Position numbers and translations under genes: made by a program. DNA of 64,000 nucleotides from Hydractinia symbiolongicarpus (Eukaryota; Cnidaria; Hydrozoa; Anthoathecata; Hydractiniidae): NCBI RefSeq assembly GCF_029227915.1, contig NC_079882.1, positions 4,776,001-4,840,000 on the forward strand, written 5' to 3'. How positions within the stretch are numbered: position 1 is the first letter of the stretch; each line of letters begins with the position of its first letter. Under the pieces are notes generated by a model, which saw only the letters and a list, made by a program, of their open reading frames with translations, had not been told where the DNA came from and searched no databases. Shown here one piece after another: positions 34,596 to 44,000 of this stretch.

Positions 34596-35390
34596 AAAAA
34601 GCATTATTTTTCCTTTTTAATCTCATTTTCGCCCCCTTTTTTAAGATGTCTTAGCTAAAGTAAGAATTTCTTTGAAATGTACGATATTTTTTTTTTACGT
34701 AGTCGGTGTTGTTGCTAGCCAGTCCATAGGTAATGCATTCATAAATATGGCTTGAGAGAGAAGTGAAGTGTTGCAGGTGCTCTTCTTGTTCATCTCTCAT
34801 TGCAGAAGATGTTACCATCTACGCTTAAAAAAGTTTATTAAGGTGGCAAAGGAGTGTGCCGAATTTGTGCTGAAGAAACATCAGCACATCACTTGACCAG
34901 AATTTTTTTAAAAAGTGGAAAGGAAAAATCCTTACATCACAAAATATTCAAAACATGTGGATTAAACGTTTTCGAGTTTGAACCATTGCCTACAAGCATT
35001 ATTTCTCCTTTTTAATCTCATTTTCGCCCCCTTTTTTAAGATGTCTTAGCTAAAGTAAGAATTTCTTTGAAATGTACGATATTTTTTTTTTACGTAGTCG
35101 GTGTTGTTGCTAGCCAGTCCATAGGTAATGCATTCATAAATATGGCTTGAGAGAGAAGTGAAGTGTTGCAGGTGCTCTTCTTGTTCATCTCTCATTGCAG
35201 AAGATGTTACCATCTACGCCTAAAAAAGTTTATTAAGGTGGCAAAGGAGTGTGCCGAATTTGTGCTGAAGAAACATCAGCACATCACTTGACCAGAATTT
35301 TTTTAAAAAGTGGAAAGGAAAAATCCTTACATCACAAAATATTCAAAACATGTGGATTAAACGTTTTCGAGTTTGAACCATTGCCTACAA
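34596..35390. repeat. 395-bp direct tandem duplication
   Basis: Two copies, about 34596-34995 and 34991-35390, have an offset of exactly 395 bp and differ at only about two positions that I could see. Each copy includes a candidate promoter region, a strong acceptor (ttctctcattgcag-like) and the first coding part of the ZAD-like gene. The second copy continues into the rest of the gene; the first is cut at the duplication border. The near-identity means the duplication is recent. Confidence 0.9.
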
Positions 35391-36124
35391 CTATTTGTTC
35401 CAAGTGTGACAGTTTTATCAATAAAATGTTTGACTTCCAGAATAATGTTCAACAACAACAAATCCATTTACAACAGCAAACAACAGTAAAAAGATGTGCA
35501 GCTTTTTCACCGAACCAGCAGTCAAAACCAAAAAAAATCAACATTAAGAATGAAAATTATCCTGCCCAAAAAAACTGTTTCCAGTCAATTTACGCCTTTA
35601 CTGAACATAACAAATGAAACAGACATAAAGTCAAACACAAAAATACTTCCTAAAGAACTTGGCAAAACAAAACAACCTCAAAGCGACTTCATTACTGAAG
35701 ATCAAGAAAATAAAATTATTACTGCATTACAAACAAGGAGAATTGATATTATCATTACTACCATAAAAAATAATTGCCCTAAATTAATTGATGCCATTAA
35801 GCAACTTGTTACAGATGAAATAAGCACTGCATGCAAAAAACTTGTGCAAGAAAAGTGGTGGCTCTGTCTTGTTTGACTTGTTTGAAGAATTGTGACGAAA
35901 TGATGTTTTTTAAAGATGGTAATTTATGGTCAGAAGTCACACAATATAATCCATTTTTAATAGACATATTGACAGCTGTAGCAGGCAGAAAACATATTGA
36001 GCATGATCTACAGATAAAATTGTGTTTTATTTACTCAATTTCAATGCAGCACAGATGGCATGAATTGTCCTTAATGCAAAGAATAAATACAGTACTTATT
36101 ATTGAAGGTGCCTGCAGCAAACAG
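35201..36124 (+). pseudogene. ZAD-like zinc-finger gene, frameshifted
   Basis: After a strong acceptor (CAG at 35198-35200), an ATG at 35204 begins a short leader that meets a TAA at 35234. Beyond it, CRIC and CSKC are separated by about 45 residues, the C-x2-C...C-x2-C pattern of a ZAD-type zinc finger. A Gln-rich tract follows (NNVQQQQIHLQQQ). The second segment, in another frame (35496-35876), is helical, with NKIITALQTRRIDIIITTIK. The third (35831-36124) contains FFKDGNLWSEVTQYNPFLID and QHRWHELSLMQRINTVLI. It ends in a CAG/gtaaaa donor at 36124, and no following exon is seen. Similar multi-segment genes recur in cnidarian genomes. The TAA is present in both copies of the duplication, so it predates it. 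Confidence 0.6.
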
Positions 36125-36339
36125 GTAAAAAATACATTTATTGATTAAATAACATAAGTCGTACAAATTTTAAAAATCTATTAATAACAATAAATACAAA
36201 AAAACTTCACACCATGGTTAAATTCCTCTCAAATAATCATCCATTGGTTAGTTATAAAAATTGTTAAATAGTTGTTTAATAAAATTATTATGCTTTATAT
36301 TCTATATTTTTATTGCAAATTTATTAAATTTAAATAAAT
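36125..36339. other. AT-rich gap between the two facing genes
   Basis: No coding feature. It could be the intron that follows the ZAD-like gene's last visible exon, or shared 3' sequence of the two genes. Confidence 0.4.
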
Positions 36340-37935
36340 AATTGTCATAGGGGTAGTTTTGTTTTTTGTGCTTTAACTCTGTTGCGATAGGTAGTAATAT
36401 ATCCTCATATCCTGCTAAACCTTTGCAATTACTCATTCTTATTTCGTTTTTTAAAAAAATGCTTTTACGATTTGGATTTGCAATAACTGTTCTGCCCGGA
36501 TAATGAACATTGGCCTGATTAAGTACGGTCGGCTTATGTATGACAGTCAAATATTATTCGAGACTTATAGAACAAATATAATCGGGCCGAGCGCTTTTAT
36601 ATCATTCGTCATCACTGCTGACATGCAAATAGCCCTGGTGGCTTCCGTGAAATTTAGTTGCTTCAAAGTATGTATATTATGTTGAAATGTATTTTCTACA
36701 AGAGTACTTTATACTAAGAATTACGTCGAGACTTATTTCTTTCGCCATGTCTAGTTTTTAGGGGTGTTCTATCTTCCAGAGAATGTTTAATTCACAAAAG
36801 TTCGAAGAAAATGCCAATCACAGCCTGCCTGGCCAGCCATTATATCAGCGTTCATAATTCGGTCATCAAGACATAACCAGTGCAAAAAAACATATTTGGA
36901 CCATGCGTACATAATCCGGCTGTCCAGGTTGTAAACAGGCCGTTTTCGCAATCTTGGCAGAACATAACCACTTTGCAATTTTCTATTTTCAAAGCTTTTT
37001 TAAAATTACGTAATTTTGTGGGTGAAGCAGTTGCAGTCAAAGCTAACATGATACTGTGAGGAAAGAATGCTTGGAAAACTGATAAGTATTGAAATTCTGT
37101 ACGAAATTCTCCACCCCTAGATATAACATACAGTAATTCATCAATTTTTTAGCTTAACTGTATTATGTGATAAATTTATATTATTCAATTATTATAGCTA
37201 TACATAAACACATATTTTGTTTGTAAAACTTTTTCAAATGGATATATAATATTTATTAGTTTGTTTATATATATTTAGTTGCTATATTTAAGGCATATTA
37301 TTTTTATATATAATAGCTATGTATGTAGCTAGATTTTTGATATGTTATGTTTACAAAGAAAGCTTGCTAGCTAGCTAGCTAGCTATACTTACCATAATTC
37401 CACACAATGCGCCTTGCCTATCACACAAGCCACAACATTTTCCTCAATTTTTGATCTTAATATTTTCCTTCCCTGATCTGATAACAGAGACTCTGGATGT
37501 GCAAATAAAATTTTACATTTGCCTGTAACAATGCTTTTTGAAATTTTGAAAATAGAATTTGATGCATCATTCAAATCTTCTTCAAACAAGGGTTCGTACT
37601 TCTGACTATTAGCTTGGTCTTCGAGTTGTAAGAAACCACATTCAATGCCTACTTTAGTTAAATATACTAGCTGATCTTGAATAATTGATGTTAAAAGAGA
37701 TACAACAAGTACAATATCGCCTCTGCCTTTCGTTCTGGAACAAAGTCGGGTAAAAGTTGATAAATTAACGATTTACCAAACCCTGTAGGCAAAACAGCTA
37801 TAGCGTGGTGTCCTTCTCCTAAATACTCGAAACATTGAACTTGTTTTGGTTTCAAAATAAACGAGGGCAACTTTTCATACTTTTCAAAAACATTCAGCTG
37901 CTTGAAAACACGTATCTTTCCAGTCCATCGCCAAA
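36340..37935 (-). pseudogene. RecQ-like DNA helicase, broken, spliced
   Basis: Read on -, an N-terminal segment (KPKQVQCFEYL) leads to Walker A PTGFGKSL (about 37789-37766). After a frameshift near 37735 comes IVLVVSLLTSIIQDQL, then CKILFAHPESLLSDQGRK and VIGKAHCVELW, where the DEAH-box Asp-Glu is replaced by Gly-Lys. A gtaagt donor (37392) and a ctag acceptor (37117) define an intron of about 275 bp. The next exon has FRTEFQYLSVFQAFFPHSI and MLALTATASPTKLRNFKKAL, the RecQ LALTATA motif. A further piece at about 36495-36340 (NPNRKSIFLKNEIR, then YEDILLPIATELKHKKQNYP) matches the linker before the second helicase lobe. The second lobe is missing. The catalytic box, the frameshift and the truncation show it is non-functional. 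Confidence 0.75.
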
Positions 37936-37999
37936 ATCATAAATATGCAGAATTTGCATAAATTAAAAATGAACCAGAATCTGGTTCATTTGATGCCCA

Positions 38000-38577
38000 C
38001 GTGACCAGCCTGTGCCAGCGCCTTTTCGACGCCACGGTAAAAGGTGCTGGGTTCGAGCTTGGGAAGACCTGGAACGGCTCCGGGATTACAAAGATGCCAT
38101 ACAAACAGCACACGGCTGATTATCATCCAACACGCAGAGCCAACTGAAAGCGATTAAGGAGACGTTGATGAAAATGGCAGGGGATGACACGTCACTCGTG
38201 GAAAAGCTCAAGATTCTCTTTAAAGAGCAGGGATTACTATAACGAGCATCATCTCGGCTGTTGGCCTACTCATATCCACCATCGTGCTCGCCGTTATGGG
38301 AGGTGGTGAAGCTGCTGCTGCAGCTGGAAGTGCCCCAGGTGGGAAAGGGTTTGTAGAGAAGCAGCTAGAAAGCCTCGGACGGTTCCTCGAGTACCTAGCA
38401 GGCTAAGCAGGTGCAGCGTTACCAGGGATCATCGGCACGATCGTCTTGTTCTTCTTTAGATTTGCGGCGAGAGTCGTTGAATTCGCAGTCCAGCACCTCT
38501 ACATGGCTGCCGGTGCAGTCGTTACTGTTGTTGTCGCGTACGTTGGGAGGGGAAGAAGCAACCATCGTAGACGATGA
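38000..38577 (+). pseudogene. Polinton coiled-coil plus transmembrane protein, 5'-truncated
   Basis: The gene begins at the insertion border, so its 5' part is missing or displaced. EDLERLRDYKDAIQTAHG, a TGA, then QLKAIKETLMKMAGDDTSLV form a helical region that continues KLKILFKEQ. A 1-base frameshift near 38230 leads to the hydrophobic segment ITSIISAVGLLISTIVLAV, an Ala/Gly linker, an amphipathic LESLGRFLEYLAG, a TAA at 38404, and two more hydrophobic stretches (LPGIIGTIVLFFFRFAA, VVTVVVAYVG). It is probably a virion membrane or endosome-active protein by analogy only; the real role is unknown. Confidence 0.5.
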
Positions 38578-38597
38578 TACTAGCGGTGGCGAAGACT

Positions 38598-38622
38598 CTA
38601 GTATGTTGACAAAACACACTAG
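38598..38622. terminator. stem-loop at convergent gene junction
   Basis: CTAGTATGTT and AACACACTAG pair at 9 of 10 positions with a 5-base loop. It lies in the 67-bp gap between two convergent Polinton genes. Its arms match those of the palindrome at 40701-40724. Confidence 0.6.
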
Positions 38623-38644
38623 ACTAAGTCGCGGGTCCCTTTAG

Positions 38645-39811
38645 CTAGATGTAGGCGAGGATTACCCCTACTCCTGCTGTAATCAAGGCAGCTTTGTTGT
38701 CATCATGCTGAGCAGCAAGGTGATCATCATGCTTACCTCTCTCAGGGGCATGCGTCTGACGCATGGTACCCTTTCCAAGGGTGTAGTCGCCGACTGCACC
38801 CTTTTCTATCCTTGATGGCTGACGTTTCGTCGACTCGCTACTGCGTGTGCTGGCGTTAATCTTCGGATTTATACCGATGCTGAAATACTCCTTGCTGATG
38901 AGAATTTTGTTCGTGAAATTCAAGATTTTTCCGATATGAAGACTCATGTCACTCGGAATCATATAGACACCATGAGCAGCACTAAAATCGACCTTGGACT
39001 GCGCGTACTTGAGGACGTCTTGGAACTTGCCGATCTCCTTGCCCGTGTCGCTAGGTCTAATGATCATCTCCTCAAAGGTCGTCAGGTACAAGCTTTGAGC
39101 ATCAATTGCACTGTCTTGGTTGCCGAGGATGCCAAATTTTGCGTTCACTTGACTCTCGAGGATGAGGTAAGCATAGAAGCGCACGCTTTGGGAGAACTGT
39201 TCAAGATCTGTACGAGTGAGATCCTGGGATTTTTCAATGATCCAGAGACTCCCAGAATCCTCGTCAAGATAGCTAGGGCCTGAACCAGGGTAGTCCGAGC
39301 GATGAACTTGCCAGCTGCTGAAGAGAGTCTCGTTCCTCCACTCCTGCTCGCTGTCACTTACCCCAAATTCACGAGCTAGTTGCCGGAACTTCGGCTTGTT
39401 GAAGGGTTTGTTGAAACATCGAAATCTCGACGAGCCTGGTAGAGAGATGTCAAGCTCTGATAGAATTTTGCGGATCTGGAAGTACACGTGGAAGCGGTAG
39501 ACTGCACGGACCAGAGGCAAAGAGGCGGTTAAATGCTGCATGGTAATGCCACAAGCAGAAGTTGCACAGTAGACGGTAAAATTGAGCTTGGTACACCAGA
39601 GACTGAAAGGGTGGCAGTTCCACTCCTTCACTGCTGTGCCTGAGTGGAATTCGTAGTCGACAAAGATGTCTGGAGATTTCACACTGAACGAGGATCACTT
39701 CGCGTCAATAACGATGTCCTGCACTAAGAGGTCATCTCCCTTGAGCCTCTCCAGATATCTCCCGTGGTTCGGCGCGTACTTTGCCTTCGGGTTGTACGAG
39801 TAAATGTTCAT
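38645..39811 (-). pseudogene. conserved Polinton protein with C-terminal membrane anchor, one nonsense codon
   Basis: One frame of 388 codons from the ATG at 39811 is broken only by a TGA at 39695-39697. The N-terminal part reads MNIYSYNPKAKYAPNHGRYL; after the stop it continues IFVDYEFHSGTAVKEWNCHP. The middle has many beta-type hydrophobic strands (WIIEKSQDL, VRFYAYLIL, SLYLTTFEEMIIRP). The C-terminal part is Ser/Lys/His-rich and ends with a hydrophobic anchor, AALITAGVGVILAYI. It could be a minor capsid or membrane protein; I cannot decide. It is the best preserved Polinton gene here. Its start lies 16 bp from the divergent neighbour. Confidence 0.55.
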
Positions 39812-39827
39812 CGTTTTTTAAAGAAAC

Positions 39828-40704
39828 ATGAGAAAACTCTACGTCACAGATATCGAGAACCCTACGACATTCGAGGACTACCTAGGGGAGGAAACGAGGA
39901 TCGCTCTAATGTCCATCAGTATTCGACCTACGTGGTTGAACCTATACGCAAACGGTAATTTTGCCATATAAAGGGCAGGGTCCACGCCAGAGTCGCTAGG
40001 ACCTCTGGAAGTCCGCATCGAGATCATGAAGAGGCTGTACAGGACTAAGGATCTCGCAAGGATCATCAATACTCAAGCAGAAGGCAAGATCAAGCTGTTC
40101 GTTTTAAAAAATGGAATCTGTAGACTCCGCGAGGCAAAGGGATACGTCGTCGTGATTCACAGAGTGCTGCAGGAGGTGGTGGGCTTGCCCTATAACCCGA
40201 AGGCACAGCACTTTAACGAGGGAGGCTACGACAGTTGGTACCAGCGACTGAGACTTGTTTGCCCTCAGTTAGATGTGGATGATCGCTTGGGAGGGAGCCA
40301 TGGGAGGTATAACCATTGCCGTGGGAATTGGACAAGCGGGTCTGTGAAACGCTGGGAAAAGACTGGGTGCAAATTCCAAGAAACACGAGGCTATCAGGCT
40401 GCTGGCAGAGACTAAGTTGAACTCCGTCGTCGATCTTATCAGCAGGGTTGTCGAGAATGGATTCATCATCAGCGATTATGAGTTTAGCCTTGTCATGCAG
40501 GAAAAGCAAAAGTACATGATGTTGAAGGAGCAGATCACACAACGTATCAAGAAGATCGTGGACTCCATCAATGAGCAAGAACGTCAGCAGCTGGTGGCGC
40601 AAGGCAGACAGGAGGCCAAGGAGGAACTTATGAAAAATTTCAATCTGCACAGTATGTCAGCGGTACTTAGAAGCCTCACCTGCGTATTCGTAGATCTCCC
40701 CTAG
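39828..40704 (+). pseudogene. conserved Polinton ORF of unknown function, frameshifted
   Basis: The ATG at 39828 starts MRKLYVTDIENPTTFEDYL; a TAA at 39969 and then an open frame (MKRLYRTKDLARIINTQ, KLFVLKNGICRLREAKGYVV) follow. A frameshift at about 40230-40300 moves into another frame, where MGGITIAVGIGQAGL is a glycine-rich hydrophobic segment, followed by a TGA at 40345. A helical domain ends it (LNSVVDLISRVVENGFIISD, then EKQKYMMLKEQITQRIKKIV). The stop is at 40702. Such a Gly-rich segment followed by a helical pair is common in cnidarian Polinton-like loci (from memory, not searched). The function is unknown. Confidence 0.5.
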
Positions 40705-40724
40705 TGTGTTGTTCAACACACTAG
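40701..40724. terminator. near-perfect palindrome at convergent gene junction
   Basis: CTAGTGTGTTG and CAACACACTAG form an 11-bp perfect stem with a 2-base centre. It starts at the stop codon of the + gene (TAG 40702) and ends 9 bp before the stop of the - gene (40733). It has the same arms as the stem-loop at 38598. Confidence 0.75.
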
Positions 40725-40732
40725 ATCGCCGG

Positions 40733-41040
40733 CTACACAATCTCGAGTACTTCTCCCGTGTCTTAATCAATGATAAGGCCACCATCATATGCGACACGTT
40801 GCTGCTTTTCAGCGAGCTCTGTCAGGTATTGCTCGAGATTTTTTCAGCCTTCCCGTGGTACTTTTTGGAATAGAAATTGGTTCTGACTTGACCCTCCCAC
40901 TCCTTCAGCTTAGTGCTGATGTACCGGCCCTTTTTCACGCTGGTTTTGATGAACCAAACCCCCTCCAACTGACTCACCTTGTTCAAGATCTCCTCGTATT
41001 TTGCTAACCACTCAGGGTAGTCACAAAGATCGAACGACAT
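40733..41040 (-). pseudogene. small Polinton ORF, rightmost gene
   Basis: The ATG at 41040 opens MSFDLCDYPEWLAKYEEILN, then VSQLEGVWFIKTSVKKGRYI and NFYSKKYHGKAEK. A frameshift near 40837 leads into YLTELAEKQQRVAYDGGLII, a nonsense codon, and DTGEVLEIV before the TAG at 40733. About 100 codons. The function is unknown. Confidence 0.5.
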
Positions 41041-41042
41041 TT

Positions 41043-41058
41043 AGCGGACACGTCCGCT
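41043..41058. promoter_or_regulatory. 16-bp palindrome just upstream of the rightmost Polinton gene
   Basis: AGCGGAC and GTCCGCT flank a 2-base centre, 2 bp before the ATG of the - strand gene, followed outward by TATAAATTATTTT-type AT-rich DNA. It may be an operator or a 5' UTR hairpin. The role is inference. Confidence 0.4.
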
Positions 41059-41060
41059 AT

Positions 41061-44000
41061 AAATTATTTTGTTTGGACATACAGGAAATATTTATATTAA
41101 TTTGGCATCGAGTTACCACTAAAAGGCTGTGCGTGCGTGCAACACGTCAGCTACGTCTGTAGAAATTTTGAAAAATAGAACATAATGATTTTAAATCGTA
41201 ACAATTATTTTGAAAAGGAATTATGTATCCCTTTAATTAAAAAGAAAATATATCATGAAAAAATCGAAATTTTTTATAGATGTATCGCGCAATTTAGGCC
41301 ACGCGTTTAGCAGAAAGCATGAGAAAAGCCAAAGACTCTTGTATAAAGTATTCAAAAAAAAATTGCGGCTTATGCTGGAATGAATTTTCTGAACCTGCTG
41401 ACTGGCGGTTCGGTTTTATCTTTATCCTTTTCCATTCATATTTTAGCTACAATGTTTTAATGGTTTAGAGTGAAAGTAGGTAGTAGTTGTAGTAGCTAGG
41501 CTGTCTAGAGCCAACATCAGGTTTTAGATGGTTTGGTAATGAGAGCTTGACTGCAACCTTCAAATCATCTGGTTAATACTAGCTAATATTATCAAGACTT
41601 ATTTTATGGAAAGAATGGAAAGGATATTAATTTGAAAACCTAGCTAAACTAGTCAGCTATGCAAGCGGTAGCTTGACCTCTAACAGTCAGGGAAAGCCTG
41701 TAATTAATCGGTCACGCATTATTTACATGATACAGGCAAATTATCGGGTAAATACAGACTAATTCAGTGAACATACAATTAATTTAACAGTGAGAATGTC
41801 TTTGTCTAGATTTTTAAACTTTTTCACCAAAAAGTTGATGTGTTCCATCTATTATTTTATAAAAAAAATGGAGGGGATTAAAAAATCAAAAATGAATAAC
41901 AAAAAATCAAAAATGAATAAAAAACCGTATTTTACGCCCTTGTGACGTAATATTGAGTGATTGGACGTAAGAAGGGCGTATAATGGCGTAAGCAGGGTGC
42001 AAATCCATAGGAATAATATATAAGCATGATTTAGTGGTGAAATAATCAGAATTGTGTCCATTACAATTAAGAGAAAGGGAATTTAAAATCTTTATCTAAT
42101 TGGCCACCTGCTGGTTGCGTAACTTAATATTTCTTATTAGACAACGTCATATCGATAAAGACTAAGCTGCGGCAAGGTTAAAGTAAATTCTGTAAGGCAA
42201 TTAGAATTAAACAACGGAAAACTCCAGGGTAGTGCATATTTGATAATACAGAAAAACGAAATTCAAAAATATGTCAAAACCAACGATGTATTTACTAGAA
42301 AATTCAAACTAATTGTCAAAATTAATCTTAACGCTGAAATAGCTGTATTTTAAGCAGAGTTGTTGAATAATTGCAACTCTTGATGATGTCACGACAAAAA
42401 AGTGTTGACACAAGCAAAAAGTATTTTCATAATATGTTCCAAAAATCCCAGATAAAATCTAGTATCCGCCATATTCGTGCACGCAGTTTTTATTGTTTTG
42501 TAGTCCGATCCCTAAATTTTTTGAATATGTCGTCAAAGTCTTTACTTCTTATTTGTCAATGGAAAACAATAAGCCTTGAAATTAGGAGAAATGTGCGGTT
42601 ATTTAATTAGCTGTGAAACTAAGAGTCTTAAAATTGCACATTTTTAATTCTATAATTTTTTTAAAAAAATTACCTCTGTTTTTCACCATTAAATAAGTAC
42701 CGGAAAATATTAAGTATTTCGATATCTGATTAAAATCGTAAAAATCGAGGAAGTGGAGATAGTTGGTCACTTTTTCTTTTTAAATCCATTTTTTATTTAA
42801 CCAGATTTATAGTATTTTCGATTTTGAAGTCTTTACCATATGTCGAACAATAACAGGTGGAGTCAAAAGTCACAAAGTCACACGCCAAATAAGCAAGTAT
42901 TCTGTAGAGTATATGCTGACATAAATAACCAGACACAAACCAGAATATTTCTCACAATTTCTAAATTTCAAAATTCAACTTTCAGATATAATATTTGTGT
43001 AACAAAGCCAGAGGCAAAGGTTAACCGTATGTTTTGAACATTAATGATACAAATAGGCTTTTGCGTTAGCGTTAGGGAATGCAGTTACATTAGTTGTAAC
43101 ATATACTGGAGGGAAAAGTGAAAATAAAAAGGAAAACAAAGCGAATTTACCATATACAATTTTTGTGACCAAATCACCAAAGTAAAACATATCACTGATG
43201 AAATTCTAAATGCGATAAAAACGAATAATTTTAAAATATCGATGGCCTAAATTTTTATGGCCTAAAATTACATAAAGTACGTTTTTTTAACTCTTTAGCT
43301 ATAATAAGTCAGGAAGAATCTTTGGTATTATCACAAATTTATTTTTCAAAATGTGTCAAAAGACAATGTCCACTCCATATTTTTCTTCTTGTACGTCGTT
43401 TTTTGCAGAAGACTTCTAGAGCTTCTTCAATGAGCAAGAGTCATGTGATTAAATAGCGTTATCCTTTCTTTTGTCTTTTGAAAAGTTCAAACATTATATT
43501 CCACAGTATGGATTACACCTTGTCAGCTTTATTAATACCTAGTCATGTAAAATTTATTTAAAAATAAAGCTCTATGAACATTCTTTGCACGGTATTACAC
43601 TAGTATTAACCCTATTAACCCTGCTTATGAGAGCAATACCGGAAAATATTGACCGACGTCAAAGTATTGTCCAAGCTTGTGAGAGCAGTACGTGACAGAG
43701 GTCACAATATTCGAGGGTATTGCCCGAAATAAACAGTTATTATATGGATTATTATCCAAGTACTGCATTTCTCTCAATAAATGTAATGCAGAGCTCATTA
43801 AAAGTTACAAAGCAGCTAGCCAAAGAATTTAGAAAAATATCAAGGTCGGTGAATTTACTTTTAACTGGTTTGCTATGCGGCGATAATAATAATAACAACG
43901 ACTATATCCAAAAAAATTTCAGTGTTGCTTCTCCCCTCACACACAGACACACTTCAGCTAGTCAATCACGATCTGTCTGTGTTTACAAGTTTGCATTTAC

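Larger units (their letters stand above)
34480..37980. mobile_element. AT-rich insertion in the Polinton with ZAD-like and RecQ-like genes
   Basis: Composition changes sharply to AT-rich at about 34480 and returns to Polinton-like sequence at about 37985, and both flanks code for Polinton proteins. Inside are two facing genes: a ZAD-type zinc-finger gene on + and a RecQ-type helicase on -. Near the borders, AATTATGCAA (about 34486) and TTTGCATAAATT (about 37954) are loosely inverted. No target duplication could be seen, and the border positions are approximate. I infer a nested insertion, perhaps a mobile unit of its own. The alternative is two separate insertions or gene capture. Confidence 0.6.
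24700..41060. mobile_element. degraded Polinton/Maverick element
   Basis: The stretch encodes the Polinton hallmark set: protein-primed family B DNA polymerase, FtsK/HerA-type packaging ATPase, retroviral-type integrase, and a capsid-like protein, plus several small ORFs and a BRO-N-like gene. Genes are packed with gaps of tens of bases, in both orientations, like a DNA virus. It is clearly GC-richer than flanking DNA by eye. Almost all frames carry stops or shifts. No adenain-type protease was found, and a large piece of the polymerase is missing. No convincing terminal inverted repeats were found at either end, so both ends are estimates from the first and last gene. About 3.5 kb of AT-rich foreign DNA interrupts it at 34.48-37.98 kb. 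Confidence 0.85.

Noticed and set aside
24700-41060. Alternative genetic code or stop-codon readthrough in the Polinton
   Set aside because: All three stops occur in frame and many frameshifts accompany them, so decay explains the pattern.
24700-41060. Adenain-type protease gene of the Polinton
   Set aside because: No frame shows a convincing His...Asp/Glu...Cys protease pattern, so I report it as not found.
24100-41110. Terminal inverted repeats of the Polinton
   Set aside because: Comparing the DNA outside the first and last genes in inverted orientation gave only a string of about 12 bases (TAGCGGAC-like). That is too short to claim.
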